Shown one piece after another: positions 15,678-24,103 of a DNA stretch of 28,723 nucleotides. The stretch lies in the NCBI GenBank assembly GCA_035575515.1, contig DATLXU010000137.1, positions 1 to 28,723 of the forward strand, read 5' to 3'. The notes beneath the pieces are model-generated. The model saw nothing but the letters and a program-made list of their open reading frames with translations. It had not been told where the DNA came from and did not search any database. Position 1 is the first letter of the stretch. Each line of letters begins with the position of its first letter. The DNA comes from DATLXU01 sp035575515 (lineage in GTDB: Bacteria > Acidobacteriota > Blastocatellia > UBA7656). The translations under genes were made by a program, and so were the position numbers.

Positions 15678-16036
15678 AAGACTTCACCTCTGATTTGGTC
15701 GGGCCACCTGGATGGAATTGATTATATTACTTCGAGTTGCGCTATAATACAAGAAAAACCTCGAAACGTATCTGTTCAGACTTTTTTGACGGTGCGCCGT
15801 ATATAGATGAGCAGCCATCGCCGAACGCAACTGATTGAGGTTGCCCATGCAAAAAAAATCGGTAGTCTGAACACTTACCTTGAAACAGTAATGAGCTTTT
15901 CCGCTTGTTTTTTCCGCTATACAAGATGAGGCAACGAAATAGCAGATACACGGGCCTGATGACTTCAGGCGTGTCTTGGCAATAACCAGAAAGATTAACT
16001 GCGCGTTGCAGATGACGCGCTAGAGGAGCAGATGTC
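15678..16036. promoter_or_regulatory. Divergent intergenic region with promoter-like and folded elements
   Basis: This gap of about 360 bases separates the sigma factor gene (-) from the secreted-protein gene (+). A + strand TATAAT lies at 15743-15748 with a poor TTGATT 19 bases upstream, and a - strand TATAAT lies at 15726-15721, so divergent promoters may overlap here. Downstream, TGTTCAGACT (15773-15782) and AGTCTGAACA (15864-15873) are perfect 10-base arms. T and A runs lie just inside them (15782-15787, 15851-15858), and a hairpin GCAAC/GTTGC sits at 15827-15844. The gene at 16037 has AGAGGAG nine bases before its ATG. A structured leader or small RNA is possible. Confidence 0.4.
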
Positions 16037-16825
16037 ATGAAGAAGAGGTTTATGCTTTTTGTAGTTGTGACAGTGGGATTCACTTTACCATTCATCGCTG
16101 CTGCGCAGGCCAAGCGTTCTCAGAACGTTTCCCTCCGAGTGTCGCTTCGCGGCGCTATAGGCGACCCGGCGACTTACAATCCGCTCGGCGATAAGATTAT
16201 AAGCGACGGGCGAGGCGATTACATTGATGGCGTGGATGGTGTCTACGCCAAGTTCTTGGTAGATGTTAATAACGATTTCAGCATGAACCTGAATCAAGCG
16301 AAGACTTCCACGCCGCGCTACGCTTACTATAACTTCTCAGATCAGATCTACGCGGGAGACGGACTCTACACTGCGCCGTGGGCGAGTTATCCTCAGGGCT
16401 TTCGCTCTCGCTTTCACATACGGCACGTCTACGGCCTTAACGCAGATTGCAGTCCGAGCAATTTAAGCTTTGTGTGTCCGGCGGGAGAAACTTGCGGACA
16501 GGATGCAGATGGCACGCATTTCATGTTGACGCCGGGAGATACGGGGGAGCTGGCTAGCGGGCGCGACAGCTATGTCCTTCGGTTCCATGAAGACAACTAC
16601 TCTGCCGTAATCAACCACCCGTGCGACACTGTCTACTTCAAGGTCTATTATTTTCAGTCGCCGGAGAGATGGGTCATCACTCCGGACACGGGCGTTTGCA
16701 CAACCGCCGATGGCGTCACCCACTCTGGCGCAATTGGCACGCTCACTTTGACCACAGGGCCAAGCCAATTTCACAACGCAGGCCAATACATCATGCCCTT
16801 CGAGTTGACGCTCACGCGCAAGTAA
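16037..16825 (+). CDS. Secreted protein of unknown function
   Basis: I do not recognise this 262-residue protein. It has a Sec signal (MKKR, hydrophobic stretch, AAAQA) and a strong ribosome binding site, AGAGGAG at 16021-16028. The mature part is beta-rich, contains five cysteines (three clustered around DCSPSNLSFVCPAGETCG) and a Gly/Asp-rich segment near residue 60 (DGRGDYIDGVDGVYAKFLVDVNND) that might bind calcium. The end (FELTLTRK) is a beta strand. An export role in the periplasm or outside the cell is all that can be supported. The gene stands alone with its own long upstream region and is followed by a strong hairpin. Confidence 0.75.
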   Translation: MKKRFMLFVVVTVGFTLPFIAAAQAKRSQNVSLRVSLRGAIGDPATYNPLGDKIISDGRGDYIDGVDGVYAKFLVDVNNDFSMNLNQAKTSTPRYAYYNFSDQIYAGDGLYTAPWASYPQGFRSRFHIRHVYGLNADCSPSNLSFVCPAGETCGQDADGTHFMLTPGDTGELASGRDSYVLRFHEDNYSAVINHPCDTVYFKVYYFQSPERWVITPDTGVCTTADGVTHSGAIGTLTLTTGPSQFHNAGQYIMPFELTLTRK

Positions 16826-16841
16826 TCCGGCTCCTCAATAA

Positions 16842-16880
16842 AGTAGCATCCTAAGGGATAAGATTCCGCAGGATGCTACT
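16842..16880 (+). terminator. Strong hairpin after the secreted-protein gene
   Basis: AGTAGCATCCT (16842-16852) pairs perfectly with AGGATGCTACT (16870-16880), and inside it GGGAT pairs with ATTCC with one G-T wobble. The hairpin begins 16 bases after the stop codon, where a terminator is expected. It lacks a following T run, so it may act only as a 3' end stabiliser or a factor-assisted terminator. Confidence 0.45.
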
Positions 16881-17099
16881 CACTTAAAAGCCGCCAGCGA
16901 TGATTTCACAAAACCGATTAAGCCATCGCCAGCGGCGAATTGAGATTGTAATGACGATATTGGCGAGCTACCTCTAAACTTCACACCACTTTAATTCCAT
17001 CTCCATTCCTTCTTCTGCACATCGGCAGTTGCCATAACCGAGTTTGTCGAGTAACTTTATCCGCTACGATTGGTAAATGATTCTAGGACGGATTCGCAA

Positions 17100-18317
17100 A
17101 TGGCAGAGAATATCCAGCCCACCGCTTCGCTTGCTCAATATGACATCGAACAACTCATCAACGACCGGCGCGACTTTCATCGCCAGCCGGAGCTTGCTTA
17201 CAACGAGCAACTGACGGCGCGGCGCATTGCCGAGCGACTCGCAAAGCTTGGCTATGAAATTAAAGACGGCGTGGGCCGCACAGGTGTCGTCGGAGTGCTC
17301 AAAGGCGCGAAACCGGCTCTGGGAGCCGATTCTGAGGCTGCGCCCCGCGCCCTGCTTTATCGCGCTGACATGGACGCGCTGCCCGTGCAGGAAGAAAACG
17401 ATGTCGAATACCGCTCGCAAAACGATGGAGTGATGCACGCTTGCGGGCACGACGCGCACGTCGCAATCGCGCTAGGCGTGGCAAAGCAGATGGCTGCTGC
17501 GCGCGATAAACTTTCCGGTCATTTGAAATTCGCTTTTCAGCCCGCCGAAGAAGGCGGCAACGGCGCAGTCGCGATGATTGAAGACGGCGTGCTTGATGAT
17601 CCGAAAGTAACGGCAGCCATCGGCCTTCACGTATGGAACAACCTGCCCGTCGGAACGGTCGGCGTCTATGCCGGCCCTTTGATGGCCGCCGTTGACGAGT
17701 TCGAGCTAACGATTCAAGGTCGAGGCGGGCACGGCGCGATGCCCCATCAGACGGTTGATGCAATCGTCGCTGCCGCTCAAGTCGTCACCGCGCTTCAAAC
17801 CGTTGTGAGCCGCAACGTCTCGCCGCTCGATTCGGCAGTTGTCACCGTTGGCAGTTTCAACGCAGGCAAAGCGTTCAACGTCATCGCTGAAACGGCAACC
17901 TTGCGCGGAACGGTTCGCACGTTCAACAAAGATACGCATGAAAAAATCCCTGAGATGATCGAGCGCGTCATTCGCGGCGTGTGCGACGGGATGAGCGCAA
18001 CCTACAAGCTCAACTACATCAAGCAAACCATCCCGCTCGTAAACGATGCGGCGATCTCCGAGCTTGTCGCCGAGTGCGCCGCCGAAGTCGTAGGCTCTCA
18101 AAACGTTCTGCGTGATGAATCGGTCCGCACGATGGGCGGCGAAGACATGAGTTATTTCCTTGAGCGAGTGCCCGGCTGTTATTTCTTCTTAGGCACGCGC
18201 AACGAAGCGCGCGGCTTGGTGCATCCGCACCATTCGCCGCGCTTCGACATTGACGAATCGGCGCTCGCAACAGGCGTTGAGATAATGACTCGCTTGGTTC
18301 ATAAATACCTCGCTTAA
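17100..18317 (+). CDS. M20-family amidohydrolase (N-acyl amino acid / hippurate hydrolase type)
   Basis: This cytoplasmic metallohydrolase of about 405 residues belongs to peptidase family M20D, which removes acyl groups from N-acyl amino acids, hippurate or indole-acetyl amino acids. Metal ligands are visible in order: DMDALPVQE, HACGHDAH, QPAEEGGNGA, GLHVWNNLPVGT and HPHHSPRFDID. The dimerisation domain carries GRGGHGAMPHQTVDAI and NVIAETATLRGTVRTF. The start is the ATG at 17100 with AGGA at 17085-17088; an in-frame TTG at 17070 would only add ten residues. Upstream is a 274-base gap with a hairpin; downstream is a permease gene on the same strand after 124 bases. The actual substrate cannot be read from sequence. 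Confidence 0.9.
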   Translation: MAENIQPTASLAQYDIEQLINDRRDFHRQPELAYNEQLTARRIAERLAKLGYEIKDGVGRTGVVGVLKGAKPALGADSEAAPRALLYRADMDALPVQEENDVEYRSQNDGVMHACGHDAHVAIALGVAKQMAAARDKLSGHLKFAFQPAEEGGNGAVAMIEDGVLDDPKVTAAIGLHVWNNLPVGTVGVYAGPLMAAVDEFELTIQGRGGHGAMPHQTVDAIVAAAQVVTALQTVVSRNVSPLDSAVVTVGSFNAGKAFNVIAETATLRGTVRTFNKDTHEKIPEMIERVIRGVCDGMSATYKLNYIKQTIPLVNDAAISELVAECAAEVVGSQNVLRDESVRTMGGEDMSYFLERVPGCYFFLGTRNEARGLVHPHHSPRFDIDESALATGVEIMTRLVHKYLA

Positions 18318-18376
18318 GATAAGGACAAAACGAAGCCGCACAATGATGAAGCCACTCAGGTTCGCCGCCCAAACAT

Positions 18377-18417
<41 letters not shown>

Positions 18418-18441
18418 TCTCATCGGCCTCTTGCGTTTCAG

Positions 18442-19260
18442 ATGCCAAGTCTATGGCAAGGGCTTGTCATATCAGCCGCAGCATTCGGCGGCGGGATGAT
18501 GAACTCGGTCGCGGGCGGCGGAACGCTCCTGACTTTTCCCGCGCTCATCTGGATGGGCATTGATCCTAAAGTCGCAAATGTTACCAGCACAGTTGCGCTG
18601 TGGCCCGGCTCGCTCGGCGCGATGTTCGGGTTCCGGCGCGAGCTTGCAGGCAGCCGCCGCTGGATGATTGTGCTCGGTCCCGCTTCGGTGCTCGGCGGGC
18701 TTGTGGGCGCGATACTTCTATTGCAAACGCCTTCGCGCACATTCGCCGCGATCGTTCCTTACTTAATCTTATTTGCGACGCTGCTGTTTGCCGCGGGCGA
18801 ACCATTAACTCGAATGCTTCGCCGCAAGCGGATCGAATCTTCACAGCACGGCCCAATTCAATCAGGCGACGCTGAACAGATAGCTGCGCCTGACAGCACT
18901 TCGTGGGCGGGCGCGGCGACTCTGCAATTCTTCTCGTCAGTCTACGGAGGTTATTTCGGCGCGGGCAACGGAATAATAATGCTTGCTGGCATGACTTTGT
19001 TCGGATTGACGGACATTCACCAGATGAACGGGCTGAAGAATTTCTTCGCCGTCTGCATCAACGTGATCGCGAGCGCCTATTTCATCCTGTCGGGCGCGCT
19101 GAACGATAGCTGGGCGATTGCGCTCGTGATGACCGTGAGCGCGATTGCCGGAGGTTACGTCGGCGCGGGCCTTGCGCGCAGGTCGGGCCGCCGCGCCGTT
19201 CGCCGCGCCGTCGTTGTTATTGGCATTGCGATGGCGCTCTCGCTGTTTCTTCGCGGATAA
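18442..19260 (+). CDS. TauE/SafE-family membrane permease (sulfite/anion exporter type)
   Basis: This integral membrane protein of about 272 residues has the TauE/SafE signature in its first helix pair: GGGMMNSVAGGGTLLTFPAL, then DPKVANVTSTVALWPGSLGA. A second copy-like half follows (about 160-272) with YFGAGNGIIMLAGM and LKNFFAVCINVIAS. About eight membrane helices are expected. Members export sulfite, sulfoacetate or other organosulfur anions; the substrate here is unknown. The reading frame is open from 18343, but that extension translates the CTACTGC tandem repeat. The ATG at 18442 starts right at the conserved region, though it lacks an evident ribosome binding site. It follows the amidohydrolase on the same strand. 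Confidence 0.85.
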   Translation: MPSLWQGLVISAAAFGGGMMNSVAGGGTLLTFPALIWMGIDPKVANVTSTVALWPGSLGAMFGFRRELAGSRRWMIVLGPASVLGGLVGAILLLQTPSRTFAAIVPYLILFATLLFAAGEPLTRMLRRKRIESSQHGPIQSGDAEQIAAPDSTSWAGAATLQFFSSVYGGYFGAGNGIIMLAGMTLFGLTDIHQMNGLKNFFAVCINVIASAYFILSGALNDSWAIALVMTVSAIAGGYVGAGLARRSGRRAVRRAVVVIGIAMALSLFLRG

Positions 19261-19394
19261 ATTCGCCGGCGCGAATTGGATGAGTCGTCCTCTGGCAGCG
19301 CGATTATTCCAAAAATTCTCAAACCTTCGCGCGGCGTCTTGTGTCAAAGATAAGCAGCGGGCTGATTCGAGGACGAGCAATGAGGGAGGAAACC

Positions 19395-19718
19395 ATGAAG
19401 AGAGTTGTCAGTTTATTGCTGTTGTTACTATTCACGCTCGGCCTGAGCATCGTTTCTATGGCGCACACGCCGCGCATAAACAGGCGCGAGCATCACGAGC
19501 AGCTTCGCATACGCGACGGCATACGCGACGGCGAGCTTACACGCAGCGAAGCCGCGCGCCTCGAAGCTGAGCAGGCGCGGATTCGCGTTGATGAAAGATT
19601 CGCGAAGGCTGATGGCAAGGTGACTTGCCGCGAGCGTGCGCGGCTCAACCGCGAGCTGAACCGCGCGAGCCGCGACATTTATCGCCAGAAGCACGATGGG
19701 CAGGACCGAATCCCGTAA
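19395..19718 (+). CDS. Small secreted highly charged protein
   Basis: The 107-residue product has a signal peptide (MKRVVSLLLLLLF then a hydrophobic run to SMAHT). The mature part is short and dominated by Arg, Glu and Asp in helices: DGIRDGELTRSEAARLEAEQ, FAKADGKVTCRERARLNREL and IYRQKHD. The two DG-ELT/DG-KVT segments look like paired EF-hand-like or small helical repeats, similar to hypothetical exported proteins in several phyla. The ATG at 19395 has GGGAGGA close upstream and places the signal peptide at the N-terminus, so I prefer it over 19341. Function unknown. The bidirectional terminator follows at 19746. Confidence 0.72.
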   Translation: MKRVVSLLLLLLFTLGLSIVSMAHTPRINRREHHEQLRIRDGIRDGELTRSEAARLEAEQARIRVDERFAKADGKVTCRERARLNRELNRASRDIYRQKHDGQDRIP

Positions 19719-19745
19719 TCCTGTTCGTAATCATTGCGTGAAATG

Positions 19746-19790
19746 AAAACGGCGAGGCGCATCAACTCTCCCTCTGCGCTTCGCCGTTTT
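19746..19790. terminator. Bidirectional intrinsic terminator
   Basis: AAAACGGCGA (19746-19755) pairs with TCGCCGTTTT (19781-19790), and GCGCA (19757-19761) pairs with TGCGC (19775-19779) after a G-T wobble. A T run ends it on the + strand and the A run gives a T run on the - strand. It lies between the stop at 19718 (+) and the stop at 19815 (-), exactly where convergent genes need one. Confidence 0.85.
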
Positions 19791-19814
19791 GTTCTCATGT
19801 CTAGCGTTGACGAT

Positions 19815-22800
19815 TCAAATCAACTCTGCGCGTTTTGCCGCCTCGTTCATCAGCACGCTGATTTCAGCAAGCAACTCGTCGCGGCTGAAGCTGCCCTTTT
19901 GAATTATTCGCTGAGTGCCAATATCCAACGCGCGCCGCTCTTCGTGCGAAAGATCGCGCGCCGTCAGCAGTATCACAGGTATAGCGCGCCATTCAGGGTT
20001 CAGACTGAGGCGATGGACAATCTCAAACCCGTCCATTTCTGGCAGCATCAAATCCAATACAATGCAGTCGGGCCGCGCCCGCGCTATCTCGTCCATCGCT
20101 TCGCGCCCGCTCGTCGCAGTTTGAATCTCGTAGCCGCTGCCCTCCAACATCGCGACGACTAAATCGAGCGCGTCCGCGTCGTCGTCGACCACAAGCACAC
20201 GACCGGGCGCGGCATGAACGGCGCGCTCAAGCTGCGCAATCAACTCGGCGCGCTCAATCGGTTTGCGGACGAACGCGGCTGCGCCCGCGCGCGCGGCCTC
20301 CTGTTCGCGGCCAGCGTCGCTTGAGAGGGCGATGATTCGGCTCGCGTGCTTCGCTTCGCCGTTCGTAATCTGTTCGATGACGCTTATGCCGCCTTCGAGC
20401 AAATCGAGATCAACCGTGACGACAGCGGGTCTCGCCTTCAAAGCAATCTCGACGCCGCGCGAGCCATCGTCTGTCGCCGCGACCGAGTAACCCGCTTCCG
20501 CCAAGTACTTCTTCGTCAAAAATAACGACGCCGGATCGCCGTCAATCACGAGCGCGGTTCGATCAGGATCGGTGAGCGGCGTTTCTGCATCTGTCGAAGC
20601 GATGCGGCCTTCAATCTCAAGGGGAAGCGTCACGGTGAAGACCGAACCTTCGCCGAGTCGACTCGTCACGCTGATTTCGCCTTCGAGCAACTCAAGAAGG
20701 CGGCGAGTGATCGTAAGCCCAAGCCCGGTGCCCGCTCGCGACGAACGATTGGCCGCGCCCACCTGCCGGAACTCTTCAAATATTTTTTCGATGTCCGATT
20801 CTGCTATTCCGACGCCGGTGTCGCTGACCGATATGCGAATGTGATTCGCGTCGGCGCGCACGGCTATGACTTTAACCTCGCCCGCTTCCGTAAATTTAAT
20901 CGCGTTCGACAGCAGGTTGATTAGAATCTGCTGGAGCTTCGTGCGGTCGGTTCTGAGCGCGGGCAGCCCATCTTCTATCTCCGTGCTGAGTTTGATGGGG
21001 CGATTCTCTTTCAGCGGCTCGACAACGCCCAATGCGCGCTCAATGAGGTCGCGCGCGTCCGCCGGTTCTGAATAAACATCCATGCGACCTGCTTCGATCT
21101 TCGACAGGTCGAGCACGTTGTTGATTAATTCGAGCAGGTCGCGCGCATTGCGCGACACGCGTTCGAGGCTGCGGCGATGGCGTTCTGATAGTTGAAGCGA
21201 GCGGTCGTCAATTAGAAGCGAAGTGAATCCGATGATGGCATTCATCGGTGTGCGCAGCTCGTGCGACATATTGGCAAGGAATCGCGCCTTCGCCTGCGCA
21301 TCCTGCATCAGGCGGCGGTTTTGTTCCGCAAGCACGCGGGCGCGCTGCTCAAGCTCAAGGCGCGCGTGCTCGCTCGTTTCAGCGCGCGCGCGCAGCTTAT
21401 GCGCGCTCTCTTCGAGTCGGGCCGAAAGCTGCTCGAATTGCCTGATTGATTCTTCCATCTGCGCGGTCGCGCGGGCGAGCGCGGCGCTTTCGGCTTCGCT
21501 TTCCGTCAGGCGAAATTGCAAATTGTCTCTTTCCGCTTCAAGCTCCGCAGCGCGCGATTTGAACTGCTCGGCTTCCGCTGCAAGCTGCGAGTTCTTCTCT
21601 ATCAACTCAAGTTTTTGTTTCTCAAGTTCAACTATCCGCGCGTGGTTGTACTCGCGTTCCTGCGCGAGTTCCTGATTCAAAGCACTGATTTGCTGCTCAA
21701 GCTCCTTTGCGCGAGCTTCAGCCATCGCTCGCGCGTCGGCAAGTTCCGAGTTGAGCGCAGCGAGCCGCGCGTTCTCTTGATTGATCGCTTCGCCGCCGCT
21801 GCGCAACTCTGCCATTTCGGCTCGCAGCCGTTCGGCTTCGATGACTAGCTGATCGTTCTCGCCGCTTATCCGGCTGTTTTCTACGCGCAGGTGTTCCGTT
21901 TCATCTGAGAGCGCTGCGATTCGTTCTTCAAATCCGACGCGCGATTGTTCCAATCGCGCGCGCGCGTCTTCGGCGATGCGAAGCGAGCGTTCAAGCTCGT
22001 TGATGCTGTCGACTATGATGGTATTCTCTTCGCGCAGCTTGGCGTTTGTCGCCTCAAGCGACAAGTTGCGTTCAATCAGCTCGGCGTTCTCCTGCATGAG
22101 CGCGAGCGCGCGGGCTTCGAGCTTAGGTGTTGTTTCCTGCAGGGAAGCAAGCTCCGCGCGCGCGGTTTCAAAATCGCGCTTGATTGATTCAATCTCAACT
22201 CTGAGCCGCTCCGTTTCCTGAATGCGCTCGTCAAGCTGGCTGGCGAACGCAGCGCGCAGACCGTCAAGCTCTGCGATGCTCGTTTCCAAAATAGCGAGGC
22301 GTTCTTTCAGATGTTCGTTTTCCTGCTCGATTCGCTGGCGTTCGGCTTCGATCTGCGAAGCCATCTCGGAGACGGCCTGGCCGCTCTGCCGCTGCGCTTC
22401 TTCGAGCATCTCTGCGCGCTCGCGCAATTCTCGGTGCTGTTGTTCGAGATGCGCAAGCGCGCGCTCGGCGTCTTCTTTGGCTCGGATGAGCCCGTCGCGC
22501 TCGACTTGAAGCTCGGCGACCAGATGAGTCAGTTGAGCGGCGGCTTCTTCAAGCTCGCTCTCGCGGCGCGCGGACATCTGTTGAGCTTCGGCTGCGGCGG
22601 CTGATTCTTTTTCGAGCCGAGTCCGAAGCGAATCGCAACGCGATTGAAGCTCTGCGACGCGAATGGCCGCGACAGCCACGGGCGCTGTTTCGGCTAGCGT
22701 GTTGAGTTCGTCGTCGCGAAACGGGCGATGATTGAACAGACCGATCAATCCGACCGTGCCCGACGCGCCGCGCAGCGGATAGAGCGCGTAAGAATCCATG

Positions 22801-23174
22801 CTATCGCTTTGGCGATTGCGCTGAAGGCCGAATAGTTTGTCGCCCGCGTCCTGCGGATCGCCGAAATCTGCGACGCCGCCGCGCGCGATCAATTGCTGAT
22901 TGAAGAGCGTGAGCGGGATGCGCGGGTACTCTTTGTTGAAGTCGGCTCCGCTCGCAGCCGTCAGGTGCATGCACATCTGGCGGTTAGTGCAGACACTGGC
23001 GAGCGGGCAGCGGTCGCAGATGTCGCCGCGCTTGACGACCCAGATTTTGCAGGTGGGCGCGCCCGTGTCGACGCAGATTTGATCCGCGATGAGCGAAAGC
23101 GCATGATCGAGGCTTGAGCCGCGTCCGACTTCATCAATAATTCTCTTGAGCCTGTTCTCTTTTACTGTTTGCAT
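19815..23174 (-). CDS. Hybrid histidine kinase: Cys-rich GAF, long coiled coil, HisKA-HATPase, two receivers
   Basis: The 1119-residue protein has no membrane helix and is probably cytoplasmic. Residues about 10-180 form a GAF domain containing Cys53-x2-Cys56-x5-Cys62-x5-Cys68 (CDRCPLASVC then MCMHL). A coiled coil of roughly 450 residues follows (about 185-630), full of Glu, Leu, Ala and Arg heptads. The HisKA dimer helix has the phosphorylated His638 (SHELRTPMNAIIGF). The ATPase domain shows NLLSNAIKFT, DTGVGI, FEEFRQ and GTGLGL. Two receiver domains follow: Asp922 (VTVDLDLL) and Asp1041 (IVLDLMLPEMDG). Phosphate should pass His to Asp within the protein and on to an unknown partner. The gene is alone on its strand, divergent from greA, and ends at the bidirectional terminator. 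No good Shine-Dalgarno precedes the ATG. Confidence 0.92.
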   Translation of the reverse strand: MQTVKENRLKRIIDEVGRGSSLDHALSLIADQICVDTGAPTCKIWVVKRGDICDRCPLASVCTNRQMCMHLTAASGADFNKEYPRIPLTLFNQQLIARGGVADFGDPQDAGDKLFGLQRNRQSDSMDSYALYPLRGASGTVGLIGLFNHRPFRDDELNTLAETAPVAVAAIRVAELQSRCDSLRTRLEKESAAAAEAQQMSARRESELEEAAAQLTHLVAELQVERDGLIRAKEDAERALAHLEQQHRELRERAEMLEEAQRQSGQAVSEMASQIEAERQRIEQENEHLKERLAILETSIAELDGLRAAFASQLDERIQETERLRVEIESIKRDFETARAELASLQETTPKLEARALALMQENAELIERNLSLEATNAKLREENTIIVDSINELERSLRIAEDARARLEQSRVGFEERIAALSDETEHLRVENSRISGENDQLVIEAERLRAEMAELRSGGEAINQENARLAALNSELADARAMAEARAKELEQQISALNQELAQEREYNHARIVELEKQKLELIEKNSQLAAEAEQFKSRAAELEAERDNLQFRLTESEAESAALARATAQMEESIRQFEQLSARLEESAHKLRARAETSEHARLELEQRARVLAEQNRRLMQDAQAKARFLANMSHELRTPMNAIIGFTSLLIDDRSLQLSERHRRSLERVSRNARDLLELINNVLDLSKIEAGRMDVYSEPADARDLIERALGVVEPLKENRPIKLSTEIEDGLPALRTDRTKLQQILINLLSNAIKFTEAGEVKVIAVRADANHIRISVSDTGVGIAESDIEKIFEEFRQVGAANRSSRAGTGLGLTITRRLLELLEGEISVTSRLGEGSVFTVTLPLEIEGRIASTDAETPLTDPDRTALVIDGDPASLFLTKKYLAEAGYSVAATDDGSRGVEIALKARPAVVTVDLDLLEGGISVIEQITNGEAKHASRIIALSSDAGREQEAARAGAAAFVRKPIERAELIAQLERAVHAAPGRVLVVDDDADALDLVVAMLEGSGYEIQTATSGREAMDEIARARPDCIVLDLMLPEMDGFEIVHRLSLNPEWRAIPVILLTARDLSHEERRALDIGTQRIIQKGSFSRDELLAEISVLMNEAAKRAELI

Positions 23175-23483
23175 TCAATTGGGTTCAGAGAGGGCGAATG
23201 AGTTTTTCGTGGTTGCCTGCCGACCAGTGCTGATTCTATCCGCTTAATGCTTGAGCGTCAATTATCTTATTCCTGCTGCACGAACCGCGCTTGTTCGGCG
23301 CGCGGCTGGCGCGATAAACTTACGAGGTGAACAGCAGGGAGTTATCGTTGATAATCAGTCGCAAGTCGCCCGCGGTTCATTTCCGCTGCGAAGAAGGCCC
23401 TCGTTGAATCGGGCCTTGAAGCGGTCAGGGCGCAATCTCGAAATTATTTGAAGAGGACGCCGGACTTTTGCGCCGGGTTGCTT
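23175..23483. promoter_or_regulatory. Divergent intergenic region with greA leader hairpin
   Basis: About 309 bases without a gene separate the histidine kinase start (-) from greA (+). The clearest element is a two-part hairpin: outer CCGCT (23383-23387)/AGCGG (23420-23424), inner AAGGCCC (23394-23400)/GGGCCTT (23411-23417). It ends 59 bases before the greA ATG. A GC-rich hairpin CCGCGC/GCGCGG lies near 23286-23306 and a small TTATC-GTT-GATAA stem near 23342-23354. Promoters are likely for both genes but no convincing boxes are seen. Confidence 0.45.
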
Positions 23484-23957
23484 ATGCCAGAAGAGATAAA
23501 ACAAAAAATTCAAGAGGAGCTTCGCCAGTTGGAAGCGGAGCTTAGGACCGAGATTCCACAGGAGTTAAAAAGAGCCGTTGCGATGGGCGATCTGTCGGAA
23601 AACGCCGAATACGAAGCGGCGCGCAATCGCCAGGACTATGTGCGAGCGCGCATCGCCAATCTGCGCAAGCGGCTGGCCGATCTTTCCATGCTCGACACTT
23701 CGCGGCTGCCAAAAGACCGCGTGGCTTACGGCTCGACCGTCGAGCTTTACGACATTGATAGCGGCGAAGAGTTGTCTTACACGCTCGTGATGGCCGAAGA
23801 CGCAGACGTATCAAAGAACAAAATCTCTACAACGTCGCCGATTGGGCGCGGGCTGATGGGCAAGCGCGAGGGCGACGAGGTGGAGATAACGACTCCAGCC
23901 GGGAAGCGCCGGTTCGAGATCGTCAAGCTGACGACGATTCACGACAGCGAGCAATGA
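23484..23957 (+). CDS. greA: Transcription elongation factor GreA
   Basis: From the ATG at 23484 the protein is 157 residues, the usual GreA length. The N-terminal coiled coil (about 1-75) carries the tip motif MGDLSENAEYEAAR whose acidic residues enter the RNA polymerase secondary channel and stimulate cleavage of backtracked transcripts. The C-terminal FKBP-like domain (about 80-157) shows VAYGSTVELYD, ISTTSPIGRGLMGKREGDEV and TPAGKRRFEIV. An earlier in-frame ATG (23448) would add twelve non-conserved residues. Upstream is a possible leader hairpin; downstream there is a nested inverted repeat at the stop codon that could end the transcript. Confidence 0.96.
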   Translation: MPEEIKQKIQEELRQLEAELRTEIPQELKRAVAMGDLSENAEYEAARNRQDYVRARIANLRKRLADLSMLDTSRLPKDRVAYGSTVELYDIDSGEELSYTLVMAEDADVSKNKISTTSPIGRGLMGKREGDEVEITTPAGKRRFEIVKLTTIHDSEQ

Positions 23958-24008
23958 GTTTTCAGTAGACAGCTTGCGTATGTTTCGCAAGATTCCACGA
24001 CTCATTGC
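23951..24008 (+). terminator. Nested hairpin at the greA stop codon
   Basis: GCAATGAG (23951-23958, overlapping the TGA stop) pairs perfectly with CTCATTGC (24001-24008). Inside it CTTGCG (23973-23978) pairs with CGCAAG (23986-23991). There is no T run after it, so its role as terminator is uncertain; the CTGAAAGCTGAAAAC words that follow look like dispersed intergenic repeat. Confidence 0.35.
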
Positions 24009-24103
24009 TGAAAGCTGAAAACCGAATTGACAATGCGCGAAACGTTTTGCAATAGTAGCGACTTACTGGGTCGCGTGGATTGGCCGAAGCGCGGAGGCCC
24101 GCA

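Noticed and set aside
15742..16113. Minus-strand open frame upstream of the sigma factor
   Set aside because: It overlaps the signal peptide of the gene at 16037 and the structured gap, and has no recognisable domain or good ribosome binding site.
21223..21675. Plus-strand open frame rich in Ser, Arg and Cys
   Set aside because: Antisense to the Glu/Leu/Ala-rich coiled coil of the histidine kinase; composition is a by-product and there is no start signal.
23251..23451. Plus-strand open frame of 66 codons upstream of greA
   Set aside because: No domain, it spans the leader hairpin, and lacks a ribosome binding site.
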